NCBI GenBank assembly: GCA_937891465.1 | Contig: CALAHF010000108.1 | Location: forward strand, 1 to 49,462 | Reading direction: 5' to 3' | DNA from: an uncultured Verrucomicrobiales bacterium | GTDB taxonomy: Bacteria > Verrucomicrobiota > Verrucomicrobiia > Verrucomicrobiales > DEV007 | DNA length: 49,462 nucleotides | Shown: piece by piece, positions 7,390 through 15,924 of the stretch | Numbering within the stretch: position 1 is the stretch's first letter | Layout: each line of letters begins with the position of its first letter | Program-made: the position numbers and the translations under genes | The notes under the pieces: model-generated | What the model saw: only the letters and a program-made list of their open reading frames with translations | The model's database searches: none | Told to the model about the DNA's origin: nothing

Positions 7390-8733
7390 ATGTCCGATAT
7401 CGCAGAACTCAAAACACCGCTCGACAAAACGGCCGCCGAACAAACCGAGGCCGGAAACTACTTTGTCGCGAACTACCCGCCATTCTCATTTTGGTCGGCT
7501 GATCACAACTCGGAGGTAGAGCGCGTGCTCGATGGCCCGGCTCCAAAGGACACCAACCTCGGCGTTTACTTTCACATTCCGTTCTGCCGGAAGCGTTGCC
7601 ACTTCTGCTATTTCCGGGTTTACACCGATAAAAACGCTGCCGAGATCAATTCGTATCTCGAAGCTGGAATTCGTGAGTTCGAGCGCTATTCGAAAAAGCC
7701 TTATCTCGCTGGACGTAAGCCGCAGTTTGTTTACTTCGGTGGCGGAACCCCGAGTTTCCTGTCGATTTCGCAGCTTACCGATCTGACAAATCGGATGAAA
7801 GATCTGTTCCCATGGGACGAAACCGAAGAAGTCGCTTTTGAAGCTGAACCCGGAACGTTGACCGAGAAGAAGCTCGAAGCCATTCGTGAAATCGGGGTGA
7901 CTCGACTCAGCTTGGGGATTGAAAGCTTTGACGACCACATTTTGGAAGTGAACGGACGGGCTCACCGTTCGAAAGAAGGCTACCGCGCCCTTGGATTTGC
8001 CAAAACCCTGGGATTTGATCAGCTGAATATTGATCTCATTGCGGGGATGATGGATGAAACCGAAGAAAACTGGCGACGCTCCGTCGATATTGCGATCGAG
8101 CAGGATCCTGATTGCGTCACCATCTACCAGATGGAAATCCCGTATAACACGACGATTTACAAAGAAATGAAAGAGACCGGCAAAATCAGTGCGCCGGTTG
8201 CGAATTGGCCGACGAAACGTGCCTGGGTTGACTGGGCATTCAACCGTTTTGAAGAAGCGGGTTACACCGTGAACTCCGCTTATACCGTCGTTAAAAATCC
8301 TGACAAAGTGAAATTCGTTTACCGCGATAGTTTGTGGGAAGGCGCTGATCTGCTTTCAGCCGGAGTCGCGAGCTTCGGCCATTTTGGTGGGGTTCATTAT
8401 CAAAACCAGGCCGATGTCGGTCCTTACATGACGAAGCTGGACAACGGCGAATTCCCGCTTTTCCGGTCTTACACGACCGATCCTGAAGAGCGTTTGATTC
8501 GCGAGTTTGTTCTTCAACTGAAGCTGGGACAAACATCCGCTTCATATTTCGACAAGAAATACAACGCCAACGTCCTTGAAAAATTCGCTGCACCGCTCGA
8601 ATTGCTCAAGGGCCAGGGATTCTTAAGCGTTGAAGGCGACACAATCAAAATTAATCGTGATGGCTTGCTTCAGGTGGACCGTTTGTTGCACGAGTTTTTC
8701 CTCGATCATCACCGGAACGCCCGTTACACCTAG
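7390..8733 (+). CDS. HemW/HemN-like radical SAM protein
   Basis: The 447-residue cytoplasmic protein begins at MSDIAELKTPLDK; the longer frame overlaps the PQQ gene. The radical SAM cluster motif is CRKRCHFCYF (CxxxCxxC) after YFHIPF, then YFGGGTPSFLS, EAEPGTLT, and LGIESFDDHILEVNGRAH, all in the HemN/HemW order. A C-terminal HemN domain follows. Genuine HemW is a heme chaperone and HemN is coproporphyrinogen III dehydrogenase; this protein has an unusual N-terminus of about 55 residues and its own substrate-facing region, and it sits immediately before chorismate-lyase-like and halogenase-like genes. A role in a secondary pathway is therefore possible, by inference. Confidence 0.9.
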   Translation: MSDIAELKTPLDKTAAEQTEAGNYFVANYPPFSFWSADHNSEVERVLDGPAPKDTNLGVYFHIPFCRKRCHFCYFRVYTDKNAAEINSYLEAGIREFERYSKKPYLAGRKPQFVYFGGGTPSFLSISQLTDLTNRMKDLFPWDETEEVAFEAEPGTLTEKKLEAIREIGVTRLSLGIESFDDHILEVNGRAHRSKEGYRALGFAKTLGFDQLNIDLIAGMMDETEENWRRSVDIAIEQDPDCVTIYQMEIPYNTTIYKEMKETGKISAPVANWPTKRAWVDWAFNRFEEAGYTVNSAYTVVKNPDKVKFVYRDSLWEGADLLSAGVASFGHFGGVHYQNQADVGPYMTKLDNGEFPLFRSYTTDPEERLIREFVLQLKLGQTSASYFDKKYNANVLEKFAAPLELLKGQGFLSVEGDTIKINRDGLLQVDRLLHEFFLDHHRNARYT

Positions 8734-8762
8734 GATTTCGGATTCAACCTCAAGCTCTGGAA

Positions 8763-9368
8763 ATGTCTTCCTCGTCTGATTCTGCGGACCTCGCGCAAGT
8801 GCTTCATTGGCTTTTGCCGCTGCATTTTTTCTATGAAAAACACGATCGTCCCATGGCCGATTTTCAGTTTATCGATGGTAAAGAAATGCCTTACCCGTAT
8901 CGGTCATTGCTCGTTCACGAGAACGATATGACCCCCACGTTGGCGGCTTTTCATCATTCCAAGCTCTACCTTGAAGTGCATGAAAAAGAGGCGACCGAAT
9001 CCTTCGTGATGCGGATGGTCACGCTTCACACCGCGGCTTCGGATATCCCCGTTGAGTTTGGGGCGATCGGGATTCATCTCGAAAATTTCGCGCCCGATGT
9101 GCGACAACTCATCATCGAAGGCCGCGTTCCGCTCGGTGCGATTTTGGGTGAACACAATATCCCCCATCACGGAAGCCCCAGCGCGTATTTCAAAGTCCCG
9201 GCGGATGATCTCATGTGCGGCACGTTGAAGCAGGAACACGGCGACACCCTATACGGACGCTGCAATCAGCTGCTCGACGGCGATCAAATGGTCATCGCTG
9301 ATATCGTTGAGATTTTACCCCGCAGCAACGAAAGCGAAGCTTGGGTGGGGAATGTCAACGCGGAGTGA
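8763..9368 (+). CDS. Chorismate lyase-like protein (UbiC/DUF98 type)
   Basis: The 201-residue protein has no signal peptide. The layout is that of the chorismate pyruvate-lyase fold: MPYPYRSLLVHENDMTPTLAAFH (the R..L.H..DMT region that contacts substrate), a central LYLEVHEK..VMRMVTLHT strand block with E and R, EFGAIGIHLENF, and the late block GRVPLGAILGEHNI containing the conserved E. UbiC-type enzymes release pyruvate from chorismate to give 4-hydroxybenzoate. Identification rests on this motif order and is moderate. It lies 29 bases after the radical SAM gene and before a flavin-dependent halogenase-like gene, suggesting that an aromatic acid made here could feed the flavoenzyme. Confidence 0.6.
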   Translation: MSSSSDSADLAQVLHWLLPLHFFYEKHDRPMADFQFIDGKEMPYPYRSLLVHENDMTPTLAAFHHSKLYLEVHEKEATESFVMRMVTLHTAASDIPVEFGAIGIHLENFAPDVRQLIIEGRVPLGAILGEHNIPHHGSPSAYFKVPADDLMCGTLKQEHGDTLYGRCNQLLDGDQMVIADIVEILPRSNESEAWVGNVNAE

Positions 9369-9371
9369 TTT

Positions 9372-9469
9372 CCGAAGCAACAGGGTATGTTCAACGAAAC
9401 AACCCTATTCGATCGAAACGGCCTCACGGTCCAATAGTATGTGATCGATGAACCAACCCTATTGCTTCG
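9372..9469. repeat. Dispersed intergenic repeat, copy 1
   Basis: Several units in opposing orientation are packed between two genes: cgaagcaacagggt, gttcaacgaaacaaccctat followed by tcgatcgaaacg, ggtccaatagtatg, and gatcgatgaaccaaccctat followed by tgcttcg. The core CCAATAGGGTT with a neighbouring GTTCATCGAA-like arm is shared with eight other places in the window. The array can fold into hairpins. No coding potential is seen. Confidence 0.75.
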
Positions 9470-9654
9470 TGGAGCCCTCGCACAGTGTCACCGAGCACAC
9501 AGAGTTTTTCAAAATGTGAAGTTCGGCTCTGTGTGCTCAGCGCTTCTGTGCGACTTCCTGATCATTCCCAGCGTTCTGATCGCATCATCACGCATCCGTG
9601 CGTTGGAACGCATCTCGTTTTTCGTCTGAAGCGTTCTATATTAAAAGCAATTTC

Positions 9655-10935
9655 ATGAATCTTCAAAATCCTACCGAAACTGATTCTACGTACGACGTAA
9701 TCGTCATTGGCGCGGGCCCTGCGGGCTCGACAACCGCCGCGCTGCTCGCCGAAAAAGGCCGCAACGTGTTGGTCTTGGAAAAGGAAAAGTTCCCTCGCTA
9801 CCACGTGGGCGAATCAATGATGCCCTTTTGCTGGTATACGCTGAACCGCCTCGGTTTGGCGGAGAAAATGGATGAAATCGGCTTTCAGCAAAAGCACAGC
9901 GTGCAGTTTGTGACGACGGAGGGCAAAATTTCGAAGCCTTTCTATTTTTTCCAACATCACGATCACCCGTCATCAACAACATGGCAGGTCGAGCGAATGG
10001 TGTTTGATCAAATGCTGATGGATCGATCCCGCGAGCTCGGCGCAACAGTTGTTGAGGAGCGGAAGGTTCGCGACGTGATCCGCAACGACAGCGGCAAGGT
10101 GATCGGCGTAAAAGTCGTCGATCCTGAGGGCAACGAGGAAACGCATTTCGCTTCACTTGTCGTTGATGCAACCGGTCGCGACGCCCTGATGGCAGGAAAG
10201 AGCAAATGGCGGACTCGTGATCCGGAGCTCAACAAGATTTCGATCTGGACTATTTATGAAGGCGCCATGCGCGACCCTGGCCTCGATGCCGGAGCAACTA
10301 CGGTGGCGTATATCCCGGAGAAGGGCTGGTTCTGGTACATTCCAATGCGGAATAACAGGGTGAGCGTCGGCGTCGTTGCTGAAAGCGATTACCTTTACCG
10401 CAAGGGCGAAACGCGTGATCCGGGTGAGATCATGGATCGTGAGATCCAAGAGAATAAGTGGCTTGCTGATCACATTGCCCCCGGAAAGCAGACCGGCCAA
10501 TATTGGGTGACGGGCGAATACAGCTATCGCTCTGAGCGGTGTGCTGATGACGGTCTTTTGCTTGTTGGTGACGCCTTTGCCTTTCTTGACCCGGTATTTT
10601 CCAGCGGAACGTTTTTGGCCCTGAAATCCGGAGAAATGGCCGCCGATGCGATCGATGAAGCGCTCACGAAAGGGGATGTGTCAGCGGCTCAGTTCGGAGA
10701 TTACGGCGCGAAGTTGTGTCAGCACATCGAGCACATGCGTAAGATTGTTTACTCGTTCTACAACGACGATTTCAGTTTCGGCAAACTCATCAAGGCTCGT
10801 CCCGAACTCCGTCCCCGACTGACTGATTTGTTAATCGGAAATGTTGACGGGGTGGATTTCACCGAGCTGTTTGACGCGATTCGTGACATCTGCGAATTGC
10901 CGGAAGAACTCGACTACGGTTACAAGGCCGCGTGA
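9655..10935 (+). CDS. FAD-dependent oxidoreductase, flavin halogenase/geranylgeranyl-reductase type
   Basis: The 426-residue protein from MNLQNPTETDSTYDV (a longer frame to 9598 runs into the intergenic repeat) has the Rossmann motif VIGAGPAGSTTAALLAEKG (GxGxxG). PRYHVGESMMPFCW follows, then FQQKHSVQF, whose lysine is where variant flavin-dependent halogenases carry their active-site Lys, and GWFWYIPM, which fits the WxWxIP motif of halogenases. LLVGDAFAFLDPVFSSG is the second FAD-binding motif. Many proteins with this pattern are annotated tryptophan 7-halogenase, but activity is rarely shown, so a halogenase, hydroxylase or reductase are all possible. It follows the chorismate-lyase-like gene, with one repeat array between them. 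Confidence 0.88.
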   Translation: MNLQNPTETDSTYDVIVIGAGPAGSTTAALLAEKGRNVLVLEKEKFPRYHVGESMMPFCWYTLNRLGLAEKMDEIGFQQKHSVQFVTTEGKISKPFYFFQHHDHPSSTTWQVERMVFDQMLMDRSRELGATVVEERKVRDVIRNDSGKVIGVKVVDPEGNEETHFASLVVDATGRDALMAGKSKWRTRDPELNKISIWTIYEGAMRDPGLDAGATTVAYIPEKGWFWYIPMRNNRVSVGVVAESDYLYRKGETRDPGEIMDREIQENKWLADHIAPGKQTGQYWVTGEYSYRSERCADDGLLLVGDAFAFLDPVFSSGTFLALKSGEMAADAIDEALTKGDVSAAQFGDYGAKLCQHIEHMRKIVYSFYNDDFSFGKLIKARPELRPRLTDLLIGNVDGVDFTELFDAIRDICELPEELDYGYKAA

Positions 10936-11158
10936 TCAATTCACCGATTGGAAAGGTGATCTCGTCCCCGGAGAAGAAAGCTTCACGATTTATTATCTCC
11001 TGAATTTTAACAACTTTCAGTATTGGAATCGTTCCGGTGAGGCGTCATTGCCCAACGAAAACGTCATCCCGCATTTTGATTTCCGTCGAGCACGATTCAT
11101 TCTGCCGACTGCGATTGGCTATCCGCAGTATCGGGTTCCGCCGGGTTGGGGGGAATAG
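10936..11158 (+). pseudogene. Possible remnant reading frame after the flavoprotein gene
   Basis: Directly after the flavoprotein stop, another frame stays open and reads DQFTDWKGDLVPGEES, FTIYYLLNFNNFQYWN, PNENVIPHFDFRRARFIL and PTAIGYPQYRVPPGWGE to TAG. The composition is protein-like, rich in aromatics, but no start codon lies in the intergenic part and no family is recognised. It may be the C-terminus of a lost gene or chance. Confidence 0.25.
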
Positions 11159-11209
11159 GATTCGGCTTCTGAAGGCTCAGGTGAGTTAGCTTTTCCACCT
11201 TCGAAAACC

Positions 11210-11479
11210 TCAGTTCTCTGTCATCTTCGCCCGCTTAAACGTCGCGACGACCCACTTGGTGCTGCCATAGGCATCGTTTGTATCGAGCATCGGAACCAAC
11301 TCCCAGCCTGATTCCCCCATTTGATTAAATTCGCTTTTGACGTCAGGTAAATCCAATATTCCTCCTAACATTCCTTTTCCGTCGAACTTTATGATCCGGT
11401 ATTCATAGGGTTGCATGAAATTACCATACGGGTTGGAACCGCCTTCTAAATTACAATTCCGAGCCAGTTTGTAACTCAC
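11210..11479 (-). CDS. DUF4177 family protein
   Basis: This small soluble protein is 89 residues from GTG 11479, or 68 from ATG 11416. The core starts at MQPYEYRIIKFDGKG and ends FNQMGESGWELVPMLDTNDA, WVVATFKRA. The pattern YEYRVV...LNxxGxxGWELV...(L/F)KR is the hallmark of DUF4177, a ~50-residue alpha/beta domain of unknown function. The shorter start matches the domain edge better; the longer one has an AGGA sequence just upstream. It stands alone between plus-strand genes and a repeat array, pointing left. Confidence 0.75.
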   Translation of the reverse strand: MSYKLARNCNLEGGSNPYGNFMQPYEYRIIKFDGKGMLGGILDLPDVKSEFNQMGESGWELVPMLDTNDAYGSTKWVVATFKRAKMTEN

Positions 11480-11490
11480 TGTCCTGAGTG

Positions 11491-11570
11491 TTAACGAAGC
11501 AACCCTATCGATTCGAAACGCTGAAACGAATCAACAGTATCAGTTCGACGAACGGGACTGTTAGTTCGTA
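11491..11570. repeat. Dispersed intergenic repeat, copy 2
   Basis: Units gttaacgaagcaaccctatc, gattcgaaacg, aaacgaatcaacagtatcag and gttcgacgaacgggactgtt follow the same pattern as copy 1. It lies between the DUF4177 gene and the end of the PQQ gene. A neighbouring hairpin sequence, tcagaccgctggcgagc (about 11606-11622), recurs beside copy 6 near 31902-31919. Confidence 0.65.
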
Positions 11571-11673
11571 ACGGAGACATCTTGTGCTGCCGGTTCCCGG
11601 ACAGCATCAGACCGCTGGCGAGCCAGCTTTTGTCTCTGTTAGTTCGTGAAATTCTCCCCAGTAATCACTCAGA

Positions 11674-12960
11674 TCAATTCTCGGAAATACAAAACAGGTG
11701 CTTCGATCCGCGGATGAACAAGTCGCTCCCGACTGGTGCTGGAGTTGCGTCGATGCCTTCGCCGAGTGAATTGGTTGCCACAACTTCGAGCGTGCCTGCG
11801 TCTTTAATGACCGTGATTGAACCGCCGCGATCCGTCAGGTAAACGTGGCCTCCTGCCGCCATTGGAGAAGCATACGTGCTGGAAATTCTGGGGATTCGCT
11901 CGGGGCCGAAATTTACTTTTCCGGTGGCCGCGTCTAAGCAGGTCAGTATTCCAGTTTTACCTTTGTAAAAATAAATCCGGCCGTCCGAAAGCAGAGGGGA
12001 TGCAATGTCCGGCGTATCATCATCCGTCGTCCAGACAACGTTTTCGGAACCTTCGATGTCACCCGTTCCAGTGAGCCGGAATGCACCCATAAACGAGCCC
12101 CGAAATCCGCTGCCAATGTGTGCGATTCCATCCGCGAAAACCGCAGATGCAACAGGGCGCTCAGTTTGTCCGCCACAACGCCAGAGTTCAACACCGTCTT
12201 CCAAATTGTAGGCGCAGGCATTGTTCTGGCCGTTCATGATGACTTGCTTCCTTCCACTTGCGTCAACGATGAGGGGCGTCGCCCAGCAAGTCGGCTCATC
12301 GCGCCCGATTTTCCATAACGTTTCACCGTTCTTTTTGTCGAGGGCATAAAGCGCTGAAGCACCTTCGTGATCCCACGGTACGATAATTTTGTCGTCCGCA
12401 AGGGTAGGTGAACTGCCTTCACCAAAGCTCGCGCGAGTTTTCATTTTTCCAAAATCGGTCCTGCTCCACAACAGTTCGCCCTTCATGTCGTAGCAAAACA
12501 ATCCACGTGATCCAAAGTGCGCGTAGACTCGATCTCCATCGGTGCAGGTGGAGGCCGAGGCGTAGCTATTGGTTTTGTGAGTCCCTTCGTGGGGAGTTGA
12601 TTCGACAGCCGTTTTGTTCCAAAGCAACGTCCCTTTCTCACGATCGAAACAGAAGATCTGAAAGCTCAGTTTTGGCAGACGACCACCGCTTCCAACTGAA
12701 ATCGCTGAAGTTACGAAAACCTGATTCCCCCAGATTACCGGCGAACCCGAACCCTGCCCGGGGATCTCGACTTTCCATTTCAAATTCTCCGTTTCGCTCC
12801 ACTCCGTTGGAGGTGTTGCTGTCGTCGAAACTCCATTTCCTCCGTGCCCGCGCCAATGAGCCCATTGTATATTTTCATCGGCACGAAGCGCATTCAGGCT
12901 CAACAAGAAAATAGAGACAGCTAAAATTGGCAGAGGAAAGCGGAAATGATTGAATTTCAT
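11674..12960 (-). CDS. Secreted PQQ-type beta-propeller protein
   Basis: The 428-residue protein from MKFNHFRFPLPILAVSIFLL has a clear signal peptide ending near LRAD; a start six residues earlier (12978) is possible. The N-terminus NIQWAHWRGHGGNGVSTT matches the W-x-RG-x-x-GNG opening of planctomycete/verrucomicrobial PQQ-like repeat proteins. Blades such as IFCFDREKGTLLWNK, LYALDKKNGETLWKIG, AYNLEDGVELWRCGG and LTCLDAATGKVNFG form the propeller. No catalytic signature is seen; such proteins are usually annotated as serine/threonine-kinase-related or PQQ-binding propellers of unknown role. A repeat copy lies just upstream. Confidence 0.88.
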   Translation of the reverse strand: MKFNHFRFPLPILAVSIFLLSLNALRADENIQWAHWRGHGGNGVSTTATPPTEWSETENLKWKVEIPGQGSGSPVIWGNQVFVTSAISVGSGGRLPKLSFQIFCFDREKGTLLWNKTAVESTPHEGTHKTNSYASASTCTDGDRVYAHFGSRGLFCYDMKGELLWSRTDFGKMKTRASFGEGSSPTLADDKIIVPWDHEGASALYALDKKNGETLWKIGRDEPTCWATPLIVDASGRKQVIMNGQNNACAYNLEDGVELWRCGGQTERPVASAVFADGIAHIGSGFRGSFMGAFRLTGTGDIEGSENVVWTTDDDTPDIASPLLSDGRIYFYKGKTGILTCLDAATGKVNFGPERIPRISSTYASPMAAGGHVYLTDRGGSITVIKDAGTLEVVATNSLGEGIDATPAPVGSDLFIRGSKHLFCISEN

Positions 12961-13003
12961 TGGCAGAATAAACCTCAAATTCTACCGATGGTCTCGTGAT
13001 TTT

Positions 13004-13064
13004 CCGAATCAATAGGGTTGATTCATCAAATAGACTTTATTGATTCGTTTCGGACGTATTCTAT
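13004..13064. repeat. Dispersed intergenic repeat, copy 3
   Basis: It reads ccgaatcaatagggttgatt, catcaaatagactttattga, ttcgtttcggacgtattcta: two AATAGGG-like cores in inverted arrangement. It separates the PQQ gene (minus) from the arsC fragment (plus) and ends about 10 bases before the ATG of that fragment. Confidence 0.65.
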
Positions 13065-13074
13065 TTAAATATCA

Positions 13075-13215
13075 TGGCTGATCTAAAAATTTATCACTAC
13101 AACCATTGAGGCTCTTCAACCAATGCTTTGGCGGTCGCCGAAGAGTTAGGAGTTGATCACGACGTTGTTCTTTACATCAAAGAACCGCCTGGCCGCGAGG
13201 AGGTTTTGCGTTGAA
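13075..13215 (+). pseudogene. Truncated ArsC-like gene with TGA at the catalytic cysteine position
   Basis: From ATG 13075 the frame reads MADLKIYHYNH, TGA (13108-13110), GSSTNALAVAEELGVDHDVV, LYIKEPPGREEVLR, then TGA. This follows glutaredoxin-fold arsenate reductases, where the text is HNPxCGTSRNTL...YLxTPPxREEL, and the TGA occupies exactly the place of the redox-active cysteine. Only about 46 of roughly 115 residues remain; the rest is replaced by the converging DUF1553 remnant. A hairpin can form just 3' of the TGA (CTCTTC with GAAGAG, enclosing CCAA with TTGG). It is either a nonsense mutation in a dead fragment or a relic of a selenocysteine version; no active enzyme can be made. Confidence 0.6.
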
Positions 13216-14474
13216 GTGATCCATTCAGCGAGTTCAAGACGGCCGCTGACATCCGCCAGGACTGTGGGAATGCCCTCGTAATCGATGACCTGAACAAATC
13301 CACGTTCCGCTTCCTGCGCAGGTTTATTGATGTCGCCATTCACGAGGATTTCACAATTCTCGGCGCTTCTTTCGCGGCCTCCCATTGCAAAACGCTGCTT
13401 GCTTCCATCAGGATTGAGAAATTTCAGCTCGCTCTGAAGTCGCATGATTTGCTGTTTGAGTCGAACCAGATCCCGCTTCTCCATTCCCATTGACTCTAAC
13501 TTTTTCGCCATTTCATCCGTTCCGCGTCCACCGCCTTTTCCGCCCTTGCCCTTTCCGCTGCCATCGCGGCCACGGAGATTGTTGTTTTTTGCGGTCAATT
13601 CCGCCAACTCCTGTTTCTTTTGCTCATATTCATTGCCTTGATCTTCGCTGCTCGTTCCCTTGTCAGAAATCGGTAGCGGAAGCAGCTCGGAGGTCCGGTG
13701 ATTCTGGTTGCCGGCAATCGTTCCCCAAAGCGTTTCTTTACTTTTGAATATTCCCGCCATCGCATAGTAATCAGCCGTGGGGATTGGATCGAACTTGTGA
13801 TCGTGGCAACGTGCGCAAGAGACGGTGGTTGCGAGAAATTCACGGGTCGTCGTGTCGATTTGTTCATCGATCAAATTCATCACGAATACCTGGCGGTTTT
13901 TCTCGTTTTGCTTTTTCGGACCAACCGCGAGAAAGCCGGTCGCAATCAGATTTTCCTGACGCTCAGCATCGGAAGTGGTTGGCAAGAGATCACCCGCTAG
14001 ATGCTCGGTGAGGAGTTGATCGTAAGGCTTGTCTTCGTTAAATGAATCGATCACGTAGTTTCGAAAACGCCATGCCTACGGATAGACGATGTTCTGAGTT
14101 CCCGAGGATCCGGCGCACCCATCTCCACCCATTTTTTGAGAACCGCGATGGCATCGTCCGGCATCTTTTCTTTGGGAGGCATTTCATAGCCATCTTCCCA
14201 GGTAATGGCATCCACAAAAAGCGGGAATTTACCCTCCAAGATCGGAGCCCGAGCCTCCACCTGCGCGAACACCATCCCGCGTGTCGAGATAGAGTCCTCC
14301 GCGCGATTCCCCCGCATCTGCCGAGTGGCATTCGTAGTAATACTTGATCAAATTCGGTCGAACCTGAGCTTCAAAGAAATCGAGCTGCTCCGGCGTAATC
14401 GGTTCTTCAGCCAACGCGAACGCAGGGAGAAGCGCGGTAAGCAATAGCGCTTGAAGGAGGGGAAGGAGCTTCAT
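13146..14474 (-). pseudogene. Broken PSCyt1-DUF1549-DUF1553 (planctomycete-type cytochrome) gene
   Basis: Starting at 14474, a signal peptide (MKLLPLLQALLLTALLPAFA) is followed by FEAQVRPNLIKYYYECHSAD, GGLYLDTRDGVRAGG: the PSCyt1 opening, but with the first heme cysteine replaced (YYYECHS instead of CxxCH). The frame shifts near 14270-14300 and reads YEMPPKEKMPDDAIAVLKKW, VEMGAPDPRE; it shifts again near 14050 into DKPYDQLLTEHLAGDLLP with CARCHDHKFDPIPTADYYAM (DUF1549, with an intact heme-like CxxCH). The DUF1549 middle is shortened, a G/K-rich linker follows, and DUF1553 stops soon after LAEWITS. At least two frameshifts, an internal deletion and a missing C-terminus mark it as dead. Confidence 0.85.
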
Positions 14475-14560
14475 GATTGGATATAACGCTTCGTCTGATT
14501 ATTGGTTTCGAAAAACCTGATGGGTCCGTAATGTTACCGTCATAAACTGGGAAATCTACA

Positions 14561-14610
14561 CTCAACGAAGTAACCCTATTGATTTATCGGACGTACCCTG
14601 TTGGTTCGTT
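14561..14610. repeat. Dispersed intergenic repeat, copy 4
   Basis: It reads ctcaacgaagtaaccctatt, gatttatcggacgtaccctg, ttggttcgtt. The shared core AACCCTATTGAT and flanking CAACGAA/TTCGTT arms match the family. It lies between the dead cytochrome gene and the end of the TPR membrane protein gene. Confidence 0.65.
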
Positions 14611-14625
14611 AAGCCAGCTCCAACT

Positions 14626-15891
14626 TCACTCCGGGGATTCTGAACGCAGCCCGTTGATATTTCCCATCCAGGTGCATGCGGCGAAGCAGAACAGGGGAAT
14701 GATTGCTACCAGATGGGTCGTGTCTCCTTTAATGGTCGTGAAGCTGTTGCTGGAGAGGAGTAACAATGCGCCCCCAATCAGTGTCGAGATCAGGCCCAAA
14801 CCAAGGATACAGCTGAAAACAATACGGCCGCGATGGGAGTCGTTATTGATGGCCAGAGAAGCTGGAACGGATGCCAGTAAAAGGCTGAGGCCGATAAACA
14901 GGTATGACGGTGAGATTAGCCCAAAGGAGGCGACGATTGTCGCGAGTCCCGCAACTAAGAAAAAGGTCACAACGATGCCTTGACGTTTTTCAGGAGGCTT
15001 CAACGCATGTCGAGCGGACCGATCAAGTTGGACGAGGAAGTTTCCGACGCTCGAGGCGAGCCAGGTGAATGAGGCGAAAAATAGGTACAAACCAAGAACT
15101 AGAAATCCCATTTCCTGTCCCACGACCCGTATCACTACCTGGACAATGATGACGGCTCCAATGATGATGGCCCATTGTTTTCCGCTGGTGAACCGGGCCA
15201 TGAAAAAGACATAGCGGAGGTAGGCGCGATAGATCCACGAGCGGCCTTTGAAGGATTCGAGAAGCCCTTCGCGGGCCATTTCGAAATCGGGATCGAGCCG
15301 CAGAGCTTCGCGAAAATGCTCTTCGGCTTGTTGACTGTAACCGCGACGCAAGGCTGCCCAACCGGCATTAGTATGCGCGTAGGCGCTCTCGGGATCGTCG
15401 GCGAGAAGCTGTTCAACGGCGATTTCGGACTCGACTTGTCTGCCCTGATTGCGAAGCACGTTGGCGAGTAGATTTTTCGCAAAATTATTGTCGGCATCCA
15501 ACACAAGGGCTTTGTGCAGTTCCGTTTCGGCGTCGGCCCAGCGGGACAAATCGGCGAGGGCACCGGCTTTGGCTGTGAAATTGAAGCTGGCTTCAGGGTT
15601 TTGTTCGATGGATGTTTCGGCAGCTTCGAGGGCGTCTTTTCCCCGATTCAAATCCGAAAGAATGATCGATCGGACTGCGTGGTAGTAATCGTGCTCTGGC
15701 TCAAGCGCGATGGCGCGGTTGATTTCTTCGAGAGAATCCTTTTTACGGCCTTCCATCTCAAGAAGGCACAGGGCCAATCTGCAATGGGCATAGTCGTCAT
15801 TCGGCTCCGCGGCGAGATGCTCGCGATAGCAGCTCTCGGCTTGATCCAGCTTGCCTTGCTGGTGGAGAAGGAGGCCGTGAGGAAGTGACAT
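14626..15891 (-). CDS. TPR protein with C-terminal membrane helices
   Basis: From MSLPHGLLLHQQGKLDQAES the product is 421 residues. The first ~215 residues carry tetratricopeptide repeats (ESCYREHLAAEPNDDYAHCR, INRAIALEPEHDYYHAV, TELHKALVLDADNNFAKNL, EHFREALRLDPDFEMAREG). After a basic stretch, at least five hydrophobic helices follow (AIIIGAVIIVQVVIRVV, MGFLVLGLYLFFASFTWLA, GIVVTFFLVAGLATIVASFG and others). The TPR part probably faces the cytosol and recruits partners to the membrane. It begins 34 bases after the stop of the TPR-AAA gene and is very likely in the same operon. The exact family is not recognised. Confidence 0.85.
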   Translation of the reverse strand: MSLPHGLLLHQQGKLDQAESCYREHLAAEPNDDYAHCRLALCLLEMEGRKKDSLEEINRAIALEPEHDYYHAVRSIILSDLNRGKDALEAAETSIEQNPEASFNFTAKAGALADLSRWADAETELHKALVLDADNNFAKNLLANVLRNQGRQVESEIAVEQLLADDPESAYAHTNAGWAALRRGYSQQAEEHFREALRLDPDFEMAREGLLESFKGRSWIYRAYLRYVFFMARFTSGKQWAIIIGAVIIVQVVIRVVGQEMGFLVLGLYLFFASFTWLASSVGNFLVQLDRSARHALKPPEKRQGIVVTFFLVAGLATIVASFGLISPSYLFIGLSLLLASVPASLAINNDSHRGRIVFSCILGLGLISTLIGGALLLLSSNSFTTIKGDTTHLVAIIPLFCFAACTWMGNINGLRSESPE

Positions 15892-15924
15892 CGGAAAGTT
15901 TCGAAGGGGCGCCAAACGGGGCAA

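Noticed and set aside
7390-8733. Anaerobic sulfatase-maturing enzyme for the two sulfatases
   Set aside because: The radical SAM protein follows HemW/HemN motifs (YFHIPFCRKRCHFCYF, GGGTPS) and lacks the extra cysteine-rich SPASM region of maturases.
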